Shown here in pieces: positions 17,374 through 26,080 of a stretch of 64,000 nt of DNA. The notes below the pieces were generated by a model, which made no database searches, had not been told where the DNA came from, and saw only the letters and a list, made by a program, of their open reading frames with translations. The stretch is from Spirochaetes bacterium GWE1_32_154. GTDB taxonomy: Bacteria; Spirochaetota; GWE2-31-10. Position 1 is the stretch's first letter, and each line of letters starts with the position of its first letter. The position numbers were made by a program, and so were the translations under genes. The stretch covers positions 200,927-264,926 of the forward strand of contig MIAY01000001.1 of NCBI GenBank assembly GCA_001829315.1. Reading direction: 5' to 3'.

Positions 17374-17460
17374 AAATACCCCCGAAAGATTTCAAGACAA
17401 ACAATTTATTAATAATTAAACAAATTTTTCTCATTATTGCAATGAAAAAATAAAAAACTC

Positions 17461-17490
17461 CCTTTAATACTAATAGAGACAAATTAAAGG
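17461..17490 (+). promoter_or_regulatory. Hairpin covering the ribosome site of the ComEC-like gene
   Basis: CCTTTAAT (17461-17468) can pair perfectly with ATTAAAGG (17483-17490); the second arm contains the AAAGG ribosome site for the ATG at 17498. Such a hairpin could limit translation. Seen directly; the effect is inferred. Confidence 0.4.
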
Positions 17491-17497
17491 AAAATTT

Positions 17498-19027
17498 ATG
17501 GAAAAATTAAGAAAACTATTTTCATTACAATTTATACTGTTTATTCTTTCATTAATCATAATAAGCGCCGGAAAATCAGAATTGAGTTTACCGGTTATTA
17601 TTCTTTATGCATCTTTATTAACTATATTAATTGTGGGTTTGGTTATTGTGATGCAGTTAACTTCGATTGTTTCAGTTTTATTATTATTGTTTCTATATTT
17701 AATAATTCTTTTTGCTCGAATTCAGTCTGTTAATGATGTTCATTCAAATTCTGAAATTTATGCAAAAGAGAATAATAGATTTTCAGGATTTGTAACAGAT
17801 TATCATTCAATTAAAAAGAATGGAATTGTTTTTAAATATAAGGCGACGCATATTGATACAGGCGGTTCATTTATTCCGGTTAAACCATTTGTCGCTTTAG
17901 TAAAAGTCAGAAATGGTATTTTTCCCTATACAAGATGGGATACGCTTATTATCGAGGGGGTTATTATAATACCGGAAGATAAGGAAATGAATGGTTTTAA
18001 TTACCGTCAATATCTTTTTAGTAAAGGCGTTTCAGCAACAATGAATGTAAAATTGAATTCTATTCGATCAGTATCAAAAAAAATAAGTTTTTTTCAGATA
18101 TTTAAACCTGCCGGGTTAACAAGGGTTTGGATGTTAAATAAATTAAGAATTTTTTTTAATGATGAATCATACTCATTTCTACTTTCAATCTTTTTTGGAG
18201 ACCGGTCATTACTTACGAGTGAATTGGAAGGGAATTATAGAAATACAGGAATGATTCATTTATTAGCGATAAGCGGTTTTCATATTGGTTTTATCGGCAT
18301 GCTCTTTTTCTCTATGTTTTCTCTTTTTTTACCTAAAGATGTTTCACGAATTTGCGCCTCTTTTATTTTGTTTTTATATATTTTGTTATTAAATGATAGT
18401 GCATCTTCAATGCGTGCATTTCTAATGTATTTTATTCAGTCACTATATTTTTTTTCCGGAAATAAAACAGGTAAATTAACACCAATTTCATATTCAGGTC
18501 TATTAATGATACTGGTTAATCCATATTGTATATTTGATATTGGATTTGTATTATCGTATCTGGCAACCGGTGGAATTTTATTGTATGCTGAAATTTTTAA
18601 TGACATTATGGAAAAGTGGTGTCCTGAAAAGATAAGAGGATCGCTATCTGTTTCAATTTCTGCATTTATTGTAACATTTATGATACAAGCATCATTGTTT
18701 AATAAAATTCCATTTTTTTCAATTATATCAGGATTAGTTGTTATACCATTATTTACTTTTTTATTTATAGGATTATTTATAGTTTCTTCCATAATAATGG
18801 TATGTGATATTCACATTTTTACAGGTTTAGCTCAATTGCTCATATCGTTATTTAATAAAATTATTTCGTATTTAAGTATAATAAACCCTGTCGATACGAT
18901 TAAAATACCATTATGGATACCATATTTTTTTTCTTTACTATTATTTGTGATAGTATATATAGTTCCGGTTTTGTATTATAAACTTAATAGAATATACAAA
19001 TTGAATAAAATCGATAGTCCCTATTGA
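17498..19027 (+). CDS. comEC: ComEC/Rec2 family membrane protein lacking the metallo-hydrolase domain
   Basis: A 509-residue polytopic protein. After two or three N-terminal helices comes a DUF4131 OB-fold-like part (~90-190, with NGFNYRQYLFSKGVSA), then the ComEC core with HLLAISGFHIGF at ~253-264 and about seven more helices. ComEC forms the inner-membrane channel for single-stranded DNA during natural transformation. The C-terminal beta-lactamase-like nuclease domain of full-length ComEC (~750 residues) is absent; the protein ends after the last helix. That short form is common in some lineages. Its hairpin-covered ribosome site suggests low translation. Confidence 0.88.
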   Translation: MEKLRKLFSLQFILFILSLIIISAGKSELSLPVIILYASLLTILIVGLVIVMQLTSIVSVLLLLFLYLIILFARIQSVNDVHSNSEIYAKENNRFSGFVTDYHSIKKNGIVFKYKATHIDTGGSFIPVKPFVALVKVRNGIFPYTRWDTLIIEGVIIIPEDKEMNGFNYRQYLFSKGVSATMNVKLNSIRSVSKKISFFQIFKPAGLTRVWMLNKLRIFFNDESYSFLLSIFFGDRSLLTSELEGNYRNTGMIHLLAISGFHIGFIGMLFFSMFSLFLPKDVSRICASFILFLYILLLNDSASSMRAFLMYFIQSLYFFSGNKTGKLTPISYSGLLMILVNPYCIFDIGFVLSYLATGGILLYAEIFNDIMEKWCPEKIRGSLSVSISAFIVTFMIQASLFNKIPFFSIISGLVVIPLFTFLFIGLFIVSSIIMVCDIHIFTGLAQLLISLFNKIISYLSIINPVDTIKIPLWIPYFFSLLLFVIVYIVPVLYYKLNRIYKLNKIDSPY

Positions 19028-19083
19028 CTTAAAATCACTTTTCAAATATTATTAAGTATATTAATCGCAATACGGAGTTTAAA

Positions 19084-20307
19084 ATGAAAATTAACAGGTT
19101 TTTTGGAATAGTCTTTTTTATGTTTATTTCTTTTGCATTTCTTTTTTCAGCTCAGGATGCTAATTATCATAAAAGGATATATAACCAAGCAAGGAATTTA
19201 GTCGAAAAGAAAGAAAAAATGAAAGCTATTTATGAAGTTGCTGATGATACATATAAAACGCTAGTTATTGATATTCTTGATGAGCAGCTAAATTATGGTA
19301 AAGAAAGAAATAAAGGGCTTGTAAAAGATTATGAAGAATGGATTTATTATTCTTCTATGACTGCAGGAAAATTAAAAATATCTGAAGCAGCACCTAAGAT
19401 GAAAGTACTTTTTACTTATTTACAGAATTCAATTATTCGAGGTACGGTAGTTTATTCTATAGGCTTAACAAAAAACAAAGATATGTTACCGTGGATTAAC
19501 CTTTTATTAACGGATCTTAATGATCTTCATAGAGTCGGTAAAATCAGAGGTAATGAAGAAATGGTTATCGGTACAATAAAAGCATTGGCAGAATTTAAAG
19601 ATTTCAGTTCTTTCAGACCTTTATTTTACGCAGCAATGCCCAATTACCCTGATAACATAAGAAAACAGGCTTTGGATTTATTTTTATCTCTTACAGATGA
19701 TCCGGCTAAATACATTGGTACAGTTATTAACTTTGAAAATGACTATAATATGATTTTTCAAGCTCAGGATTTTGTTTATAAATCAAAGTCTACTAATGAA
19801 GAAAAAGTAAATACGTGTTTGATGACAATTGAAAGAGTTTTATCGACTGTTGGTTTGAAAAATCAAACGAACATACAGTTATTGCAGCAAATATTAGATA
19901 CCTCAGTACTCTATATTGGTGAATTAAAATCGCAAGATCCTAATGCTGTTATTGCAATTCAGAAAAAATGGGACAATGATGTAAATTTAAAAAATAAAGT
20001 GTATGAAAATATGCATTCGATTTTAAAAAATATTGAAGCTTTAGAAAAAATGGCAAGTGTTGAGGCAAATAAAGCATTAACAGATCGATTAAAATATTTT
20101 AATGACAAAACAAGTGAAGGTTCAAATACAGGGTATGGCGAAAAAGACGGTGGTACTATTTTATTTGCTATTATTGACGCTTTAGGTAGAATTGGAAGTA
20201 ATGATGCGGATACTTTTTTTGAATTAAAAAGGATTACATTGTCAACAGATTATGGCGACCCGCATAAGAGAAGAGCTGAAGAAGCTATTGTAAAACTAAA
20301 AAAATAG
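19084..20307 (+). CDS. Exported HEAT-repeat-like protein
   Basis: A 407-residue protein with a clear signal peptide (helix at ~7-22, cleavage after FSA). The mature part is alpha-helical with repeats of the HEAT type, for example AAPKMKVLFTYLQNSIIRGTVV, FRPLFYAAMPNYPDNIRKQAL and, at the end, ALGRIGSNDADTFFEL followed by HKRRAEEAIVKL. No lipobox. It is likely a periplasmic scaffold or binding protein. It lies 56 bases after the ComEC-like gene and may share its transcript, ending at the strong terminator at 20322. No specific function recognised. Confidence 0.75.
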   Translation: MKINRFFGIVFFMFISFAFLFSAQDANYHKRIYNQARNLVEKKEKMKAIYEVADDTYKTLVIDILDEQLNYGKERNKGLVKDYEEWIYYSSMTAGKLKISEAAPKMKVLFTYLQNSIIRGTVVYSIGLTKNKDMLPWINLLLTDLNDLHRVGKIRGNEEMVIGTIKALAEFKDFSSFRPLFYAAMPNYPDNIRKQALDLFLSLTDDPAKYIGTVINFENDYNMIFQAQDFVYKSKSTNEEKVNTCLMTIERVLSTVGLKNQTNIQLLQQILDTSVLYIGELKSQDPNAVIAIQKKWDNDVNLKNKVYENMHSILKNIEALEKMASVEANKALTDRLKYFNDKTSEGSNTGYGEKDGGTILFAIIDALGRIGSNDADTFFELKRITLSTDYGDPHKRRAEEAIVKLKK

Positions 20308-20321
20308 TTTTAATTACATAT

Positions 20322-20360
20322 AAAAAGGGCTTATTTAGATATTCTAAATAAGCCCTTTTT
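20322..20360. terminator. Strong bidirectional terminator
   Basis: An 18-bp perfect stem (20322-20339 with 20343-20360) with a three-base loop, with A5 at its left end and T5 at its right end, so it works on both strands. It separates the convergent HEAT-like and acyltransferase genes. Confidence 0.95.
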
Positions 20361-20361
20361 A

Positions 20362-21294
20362 CTATCCGTCATAACCTAATTTCTCTAAAATAGGTTTTCG
20401 ATATTTTTCGGCGTTATTATGAAGGTTTTCAATTTTATTCATTATTTCATCAACTTGAATTTGTCTTAGTTCATCTTTATCAGTGATAGAATTATTTTGT
20501 TGATTGATTGATTCAATGAATGATTTTGATTCAAAAACTTCTCCAAAATTAAATACTAATAAATCTTGAGTGAATGTTTCTCTTGTCATATCTTCATGTT
20601 CTTTTGGACGCATAATATTACCGTTTATCGAGCAGCAGCATAAATAATCAAATGAGTTTAAATATGCCATTGTTTCTTTCATACCTTTTTTACTATCAGG
20701 ATCCCACTCACGATATCGTGTACCGGTTGGATACATTACAAAAATATGGTTTTTGTGCTTCAATTCAAGTATTTTTCGGGTTGCTCTCATATTTATTTTT
20801 TTAGCAAGATCCATTTCATCTTTTTTAGAATCATCACCGGATATTTTTACAAGACTTCTTATTGCATAAATAACAACCCGGGTAAACATTTCGGTAAACA
20901 GTTTAACAAGCGGTGTTTGATTTAATTTTGCCCCGGCAATAAATATTAGTTTTTCAAATATTTCTTTCATTTCATTGTCAGGCTGGTCGTAAAATCTTAC
21001 AAACATACTGGGAACATCCATATTTGATAAATGTTCAGATAAAATCAGGCATGATTTACCTTCTTTTGCCAATTGATTTAATTTTTTTAAATTATCAGTA
21101 CCAAGAAGGGTGCTTCCTTCTAAATGTCCCATTTTAATAATGTTAAAAAGTGTATCTCTATTAGGTTTGTAGGCTTCCTGATACACATTGTCAGGTGTAA
21201 TATGGATATCTTCATTCATTTTTGAATGCACAATCATCGCTTTTATTTGTTCAAAAAATTCCGGTGTTTTATCCCATTTTGAAATATGACTCAT
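20362..21294 (-). CDS. PlsC-like / glycerol-3-phosphate acyltransferase family protein
   Basis: A 310-residue protein with the acyltransferase catalytic HX4D motif in SEHLSNMD (His88, Asp93) and a second conserved block YPTGTRYR at 188-195, equivalent to the substrate-binding EGTRS motif. It should transfer an acyl group to a glycerophosphate or lysophospholipid in membrane lipid synthesis. It has no obvious membrane helix and a long charged C-terminus, more like soluble or GPAT-type enzymes than classic PlsC. It stands alone. The exact acceptor is not readable. Confidence 0.8.
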   Translation of the reverse strand: MSHISKWDKTPEFFEQIKAMIVHSKMNEDIHITPDNVYQEAYKPNRDTLFNIIKMGHLEGSTLLGTDNLKKLNQLAKEGKSCLILSEHLSNMDVPSMFVRFYDQPDNEMKEIFEKLIFIAGAKLNQTPLVKLFTEMFTRVVIYAIRSLVKISGDDSKKDEMDLAKKINMRATRKILELKHKNHIFVMYPTGTRYREWDPDSKKGMKETMAYLNSFDYLCCCSINGNIMRPKEHEDMTRETFTQDLLVFNFGEVFESKSFIESINQQNNSITDKDELRQIQVDEIMNKIENLHNNAEKYRKPILEKLGYDG

Positions 21295-21380
21295 TAGTAA
21301 CCCCTTTGTATATTTTGAATTTCATGCATTATATAATAAAATATTATCTGAAAACTGTAAAGAAATAACCATTGTGTAGT

Positions 21381-23444
21381 TCAAAATATAATATTCAATT
21401 GTTTAAAGATAATGGTTTTCAATTTATCAGATGAAATTGGTTTTGTAACATAAGCATTAATACCGGCTTTCAAGGCTTTCTCGATTTCTTCCTCAAGTGC
21501 AAAAGCACTAATGGCTATTATCGGTATTGTATCATAATTTTTGTTTTGTCTAATTAATTTTGTTGCTTCTAAACCATTCATCACGGGCATTTGTATATCA
21601 GTTAAAATTATATCATAACTGTCGTTTTTTAATTCTTCAAAAAGTTCTTTTCCATTGGATACCAATTTCAATATCCAGTTTTCTTTATCTGCTATTAATG
21701 AAAGAAGTTTTTGGCTGATACTATCATCTTCTGCTGAAATGATTTTTAAATGCTTTTTAATATTTGATTTTTCAATAATTGATTCAGTTGTTTCGTGAAC
21801 GATATGTTTTAACGGTAAACAGAATGTAACAATTGTTCCTTTTCCAATTTGAGTTTTTATATCAATTTTCCCATTCATCAAATCAACTAATCTTTTTACA
21901 ATAGCAAGACCCAATCCTGTTCCACCGTATTTTTTTGTTAAATAATGTTCCCCCTGTTCAAAAGGTTCATATAGTTTTTTTTGTTTTGCTTCATTTATCC
22001 CGATTCCGGTATCGGCAATGGAAAATTCGATATGTGCAGCAGAATTTTCTGTAACTGTTTTTATTATGACATGAACGTATCCATTACTTGTAAATTTAAG
22101 TGCATTTCCAATTAAATTATTCAGTATTTGAAGTAATGCAATTTCGTCGGTAATAATTAAATCAGGCAATTTATTACCATATTCAATTGTAAATTCTAAT
22201 TTTTTGTTTTGTGCCTGTTGTTTATAAATTATATTAATATTGTTTAATATCTCTTTTAGAGATGTCTTTTCATAGTTTATTTCAAATTTTCCTGATTCTA
22301 TTTTTGATAAACTTAAAATATCATCAACGATATTGATAAGATGTTCTGAACTTATTGATATGACATCTAAATATTTTATCTTTGTACTATCTGTTTCAAT
22401 TTCTTTTAATATTTCAGTAAAACCAATTATTCCATTCATAGGAGTTCTTATTTCATGGCTCATATTGGCAAGGAAATCAGATTTTGCTTTATTTGCTTTT
22501 TCAGCACTTTCTTTTGATTTGATAAGTTCTTTTTCTGCCTTTTTTCGCGCCGTTATATCCTGTCCTTGAGCGATTGTTGCAATGATATATTGACCATCAT
22601 CAGAAAAAATAGAAGCAGAATTCCAAATAAGCGTTTTAATTTTACCGTTTGAATCTTCAACTTCAATTTCTTCAATATTTAGTGATTCACTATTGTGGGA
22701 TCTAATTATTAAATCCATATATTTATCTGAAGAACTTTTTGGAAAGATGGTTTTGATTGATTCCCCAATTAGTTCTTCAGATTTTTTTTTTAATACTAAT
22801 TCAAGTGCATGATTTATTCGTGTTATATAAAATTTGGAATCCCATACAATAATAGAAGCATTGGCATTATCAAATAATTTTTCTAAATATTCATTTGTTT
22901 CTTTTAATTTATTAGTTCTTTCTTCTATAACTTTTTCCTGTTCTTCATACATAAAAGAATTACTTAAAATTGTGGCAAGAAATTTTTTAATGGAATTAAG
23001 AGTATTAATTATTAAATCATTTTTATGATCTTCAGGGACATTGATTAAATAAAGAGATGCAATTTGCTTTTTATTAATAGAAAGAGGGAAATATATAAGA
23101 TTTGTCCACCCTGATTTTTGAAGCGTATTATTGTGAATTGAATAAGTTGAATCAACATTATAATATAGTATTGATTCAGATGGGGGGAAAATATCTGATA
23201 CAATATCCAAAAAATTATTTTCTATGAGAATGTCTTTTTTTCTTGGAGGACAAACATTGAGTATAGTATCATTTCTGACAAGTATAACCATTGTTGTTCC
23301 CAATAGTTCCATTAACTGATTGATAAGATATTCCCCTGTATATTTAGGATTTTCAGATTGGAGTAAAATGTTTTCAAGAATATCCATAATCATATATTGA
23401 GTTGCTAATGTTTCATTATTTGAAATTTCTTTTTTAAAATTCAT
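21381..23444 (-). CDS. Cytosolic GAF-PAS hybrid histidine kinase, coupled to the corrinoid operon
   Basis: A 687-residue hybrid kinase without a membrane segment. Residues ~20-165 look GAF-like, ~170-190 form a coiled coil, ~187-305 a PAS domain (NASIIVWDSKFYITRINHAL), then HisKA with the phosphorylatable His330 (MSHEIRTPMNG), HATPase with [21 protein letters not shown], and a receiver domain with Asp616 (DIILTDIQMPVMNG). No output domain, so a phosphorelay partner must lie elsewhere. Its start overlaps the DUF1638 stop by four bases, tying it to the hgcAB-corrinoid genes; it could sense a cytoplasmic signal linked to that pathway. The linkage is seen, the role is inferred. Confidence 0.92.
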   Translation of the reverse strand: MNFKKEISNNETLATQYMIMDILENILLQSENPKYTGEYLINQLMELLGTTMVILVRNDTILNVCPPRKKDILIENNFLDIVSDIFPPSESILYYNVDSTYSIHNNTLQKSGWTNLIYFPLSINKKQIASLYLINVPEDHKNDLIINTLNSIKKFLATILSNSFMYEEQEKVIEERTNKLKETNEYLEKLFDNANASIIVWDSKFYITRINHALELVLKKKSEELIGESIKTIFPKSSSDKYMDLIIRSHNSESLNIEEIEVEDSNGKIKTLIWNSASIFSDDGQYIIATIAQGQDITARKKAEKELIKSKESAEKANKAKSDFLANMSHEIRTPMNGIIGFTEILKEIETDSTKIKYLDVISISSEHLINIVDDILSLSKIESGKFEINYEKTSLKEILNNINIIYKQQAQNKKLEFTIEYGNKLPDLIITDEIALLQILNNLIGNALKFTSNGYVHVIIKTVTENSAAHIEFSIADTGIGINEAKQKKLYEPFEQGEHYLTKKYGGTGLGLAIVKRLVDLMNGKIDIKTQIGKGTIVTFCLPLKHIVHETTESIIEKSNIKKHLKIISAEDDSISQKLLSLIADKENWILKLVSNGKELFEELKNDSYDIILTDIQMPVMNGLEATKLIRQNKNYDTIPIIAISAFALEEEIEKALKAGINAYVTKPISSDKLKTIIFKQLNIIF

Positions 23445-24016
23445 ATTTTTCTAACCTTTTCAATTGAAGATTGTAATGAATCTTTTAAATTTGAAAGTGA
23501 AACTGAAAGAATTTCATAGGGTAAACCAACGTAGTCTGACATATTTTCTAAATTTTTATATGGAATATCTACTAAACCGGTATCTAAATAAATTAATTTT
23601 GTATGAAATTCTTTCATGAGGTATCCGGCATTTTCCTGAGTAAGTCCTAAATGACTTTTAAAAACTTCTTTCCAGCGTGTTGTCCATTCTGGCATCATAA
23701 AAAAAGCACCTTCTTTTCTCAGTTGACTGTACAACGTATGCCCCAGAATAATTTCACAACAATTAATTCCTGGTGTTCTTGCAATATTGTGCTGGTTTTC
23801 AAGATCAAGCATATATGGATAACAATCTCCATAAGTGATTACGATAGTATCATGTTTATTACGATTTACATAGTTTTCTAATACGATTTGCAGTTTTTCA
23901 GGATATATATGAAGCATTGAATCAATAAAATCAACTTGATATGATAGTTCACCGGTTTCAATTAATTTTCGAATTTCATTTTTGAAAATACTGCAGGAGA
24001 TTATTTTTATACTCAT
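23441..24016 (-). CDS. DUF1638 protein of a methyltransferase cluster
   Basis: A 191-residue DUF1638 protein. Typical features are the opening IISCSIFKNEI, VITYGDCYPYM, PGINCCEIILG, and EWTTRWKEVF. DUF1638 genes usually sit next to corrinoid proteins and MtaA/UroD-type methyltransferases, where their function is not known; conserved Cys and His residues suggest metal binding. It lies four bases after the UroD-like gene with AAGAAGG as ribosome site, and overlaps the kinase gene by four bases. Confidence 0.88.
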   Translation of the reverse strand: MSIKIISCSIFKNEIRKLIETGELSYQVDFIDSMLHIYPEKLQIVLENYVNRNKHDTIVITYGDCYPYMLDLENQHNIARTPGINCCEIILGHTLYSQLRKEGAFFMMPEWTTRWKEVFKSHLGLTQENAGYLMKEFHTKLIYLDTGLVDIPYKNLENMSDYVGLPYEILSVSLSNLKDSLQSSIEKVRKI

Positions 24017-24020
24017 AGTA

Positions 24021-25031
24021 TTACCTTCTTTGAGACATTATTTTTTTCACCAGAATGATTTTGTTTATATCAGTATCATATTGAATATCAGCCCCGGCAG
24101 TTGCAAAAATAAAGTTTGTATCATTTTTTGTATCTTCTAATATTTTATAGCAAATTTTTTCTATAGTTTGTTCATTTAAGTTAAATAAATGTGTTCCTTC
24201 CATATTTCCCATAAGCAGACGTTCTTTTCCTGCTATTTTTCGTGCATCAGCAAAACTATCCATTTTTGATAATAAAAAAGCAATTACGTTGGGAACTTGA
24301 ACATAAAGATCAATAGGTGATATCGGGTTTCCACCACTATGCAAAACAATAGGTGCTTTGATTTGAGGAAAAGTTCTAATGAAAAGAGGCAATGCGTATT
24401 GTATTGCAATATCTTTTGATACTATTCGGGGGTTCCAGAATTCGCCGGGCATAACAATTAAATCTGCACCACCATCAATAAGTGCATTGGCATAGCGTAT
24501 GCAAAATTCAGCAGTTATATCGGATATTATTTTTGCAGCATCTTTATTAAATAATATTGTTTCGAGCCACAAATCAAGTCCAAGCAATAAAATTGGCAGA
24601 TCAATCGGGCTTGTAACTATAGCTGCAATCGGGAATGAATCACCAAATTCTTGTTTTAACAATTTCACCGAATTACGAATGTAGAGAATATGTTTATCAG
24701 TATCAATATCAGGTATTTTAATATTTAACATATCTGAAATGTTTTTGAAGGCAGGCTTTTTTATGTTTGGTACACCATGATTGAGATAGGTTATTTCACT
24801 CCCGAATGCAGCTCCTTCATACGACAGAGCAAAAGGTGCTAATAAAATATCAGGTTCTATCTGATTTATAACGGCTGCCTGACCACGAACATATTCATTG
24901 TAATTAGTATAATAAATTTCCGGGGGGACATTAATCAGTTTAGAGCCGTAAAGACTCAACGTAAAAACAACTGGTGGTCTGTCAGGTTCTTTACCTGTAA
25001 TAACCGAGAAAACCCGTTCTTTACTGTTCAT
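24021..25031 (-). CDS. UroD/MtaA-family methyltransferase without the usual zinc cysteines
   Basis: A 336-residue member of the uroporphyrinogen decarboxylase / methylcobamide:CoM methyltransferase superfamily; EPDRPPVVFTLSLYG near the N-terminus, DLIVMPGEF and LLMGNMEGTHLF fit. In MtaA-type enzymes zinc is held by His-x-Cys and a later Cys. Here the first site reads HSGGN (about residue 228), so His is kept but Cys is Gly, and the second reads ATAGAD (about 310-315), also without Cys. It is therefore unlikely to be a standard CoM methyltransferase, and it is not HemE, whose Arg-rich porphyrin motifs are missing. It overlaps the corrinoid gene by four bases and probably moves a methyl group to or from that cobamide. 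Confidence 0.85.
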   Translation of the reverse strand: MNSKERVFSVITGKEPDRPPVVFTLSLYGSKLINVPPEIYYTNYNEYVRGQAAVINQIEPDILLAPFALSYEGAAFGSEITYLNHGVPNIKKPAFKNISDMLNIKIPDIDTDKHILYIRNSVKLLKQEFGDSFPIAAIVTSPIDLPILLLGLDLWLETILFNKDAAKIISDITAEFCIRYANALIDGGADLIVMPGEFWNPRIVSKDIAIQYALPLFIRTFPQIKAPIVLHSGGNPISPIDLYVQVPNVIAFLLSKMDSFADARKIAGKERLLMGNMEGTHLFNLNEQTIEKICYKILEDTKNDTNFIFATAGADIQYDTDINKIILVKKIMSQRR

Positions 25032-25696
25032 AGTTTTTCTCCTTTTTTAAGTTTTAAAAGGGCTTCAGTAAAAACTATATCAGCATCAATAGCATTAAAA
25101 GAGGTTATGTCGCCACCTAATTTCTTAACAAGTTCAGGTCGTAAATTAAAGATTGCACCGCCGACAGCAAGAATAATTTTATTTTTTAATCCCCGGTCGT
25201 CAATTTCTTTTCGAAGTTTTTGTATATTAAGAGCAGTAGAATACATCATAGCCGAAGCACCTATAATTTTTGCATCGGTTTCAATTGCTTTTGATACAAA
25301 ATCAGCCGGTAAAACATCATTTCCAAGATCATATACTTTCCATCCCGAGGCTTGCAAAAAAGTACCGAGCATTTTTCTGCCCAAAGCGTGATAATCATCT
25401 TGAATATTACCGATAACAACATTTCCTTTAATTGTATTGGTAGATTGGAAATCAGGTGAAATCATTGCTTTTTGTAAAAAGTCTTCTGCTATTTTCCCTG
25501 CAATATATCCGTGAGCAAGAGCAAGATTTTCTTTTTGCCACTTGTTGCCAATTTCTAATAGTGCCGGTTCTAAAATATCCTTTAGTGCATTATAATAACT
25601 AAATTTCATAGCGTAATTCTCAAGTAATTCGGAAGCCTGAACTCTATCAGCGTTTAAGATATAATCAAAAAGTATTTTTTGTACTGTTTCTTTCAT
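25028..25696 (-). CDS. Corrinoid (B12-binding) methyltransferase protein, MtaC/MtbC-like
   Basis: A 222-residue protein with a helical cap domain (~1-85) and a Rossmann-like B12-binding domain (~90-215). The cobalt-ligand motif DxHxxG is present as DYHALG (Asp101, His103, Gly106), followed by GASAMMYSTAL and VGGAIF, the other two family motifs. It carries a methyl group on cobalt between methyltransferases. It is the first gene after hgcB, 93 bases downstream, and overlaps the UroD-like gene by four bases. No reductive activase (RamA-like) gene is adjacent. The physiological methyl donor is unknown. Confidence 0.93.
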   Translation of the reverse strand: MKETVQKILFDYILNADRVQASELLENYAMKFSYYNALKDILEPALLEIGNKWQKENLALAHGYIAGKIAEDFLQKAMISPDFQSTNTIKGNVVIGNIQDDYHALGRKMLGTFLQASGWKVYDLGNDVLPADFVSKAIETDAKIIGASAMMYSTALNIQKLRKEIDDRGLKNKIILAVGGAIFNLRPELVKKLGGDITSFNAIDADIVFTEALLKLKKGEKL

Positions 25697-25722
25697 ATTT
25701 TTATTCCTTTACAGTGAGTTGG

Positions 25723-25733
25723 TTGCAAGAACC
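25723..25733 (-). repeat. Partial copy of the AGGTTCTTGCAAAAAT motif
   Basis: TTGCAAGAACC matches 11 bases of the inverse of the left end of the 33755-33890 element. It lies in the gap between hgcB and the corrinoid gene. Confidence 0.35.
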
Positions 25734-25741
25734 CCTATCAA

Positions 25742-25771
25742 TTATAATAAAAAAAATAAAAAAAGAATCAA
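25742..25771 (-). promoter_or_regulatory. Possible internal promoter before the corrinoid gene
   Basis: TTGATT (25771-25766), an 18-base spacer and TTATAA (25747-25742) read on the minus strand. In such an AT-rich gap this can arise by chance. No intrinsic terminator is visible between hgcB and the corrinoid gene. Confidence 0.25.
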
Positions 25772-25789
25772 TAAAAATAATTTTACTTA

Positions 25790-26080
25790 CTAACAACATC
25801 CGCTTTTTGAGCAATCACAACTGGGAGCTGTATTGTTAAGTATTCCAAAATATATTGCTGCGGCACAACCGACACCGCTTTCAACTGTTAATGCAGAAAA
25901 CGGACAATTTTTACTGCAAGCACCACATTCGATACAGTTATTTAAGTTAATTATTTCAACTTTACGTTCATTCATTTTTAAAACCTGTCGAGGACAAACA
26001 TCGGTGCATATTGCACATCCGGTGCATTTACCAGCATCAAGTTTTAATGTAGCAACATTTTTTATATACTGTAAATTCAT
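25790..26080 (-). CDS. hgcB: HgcB, 2[4Fe-4S] ferredoxin of the mercury-methylation pair
   Basis: A 96-residue ferredoxin with two cluster motifs, CTGCAICTDVC (Cys19, 22, 25, 29) and CIECGACSKNC (Cys49, 52, 55, 59), an extra conserved Cys72 in GVGCAAAI, and a C-terminal tail with Cys88, Cys90 and the vicinal pair Cys95-Cys96. That combination, directly behind hgcA, is the HgcB signature. HgcB is thought to keep the HgcA corrinoid in the Co(I) state and to deliver Hg(II) through its C-terminal cysteines. The start overlaps the hgcA stop by four bases (ATGA), with AAGGAG six bases upstream. Confidence 0.95.
   Translation of the reverse strand: MNLQYIKNVATLKLDAGKCTGCAICTDVCPRQVLKMNERKVEIINLNNCIECGACSKNCPFSALTVESGVGCAAAIYFGILNNTAPSCDCSKSGCC

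Noticed and set aside
24021-25031. HemE (uroporphyrinogen decarboxylase) as identity of the UroD-like gene
   Set aside because: The Arg-rich N-terminal substrate motif is absent and the neighbours are a corrinoid protein and DUF1638.
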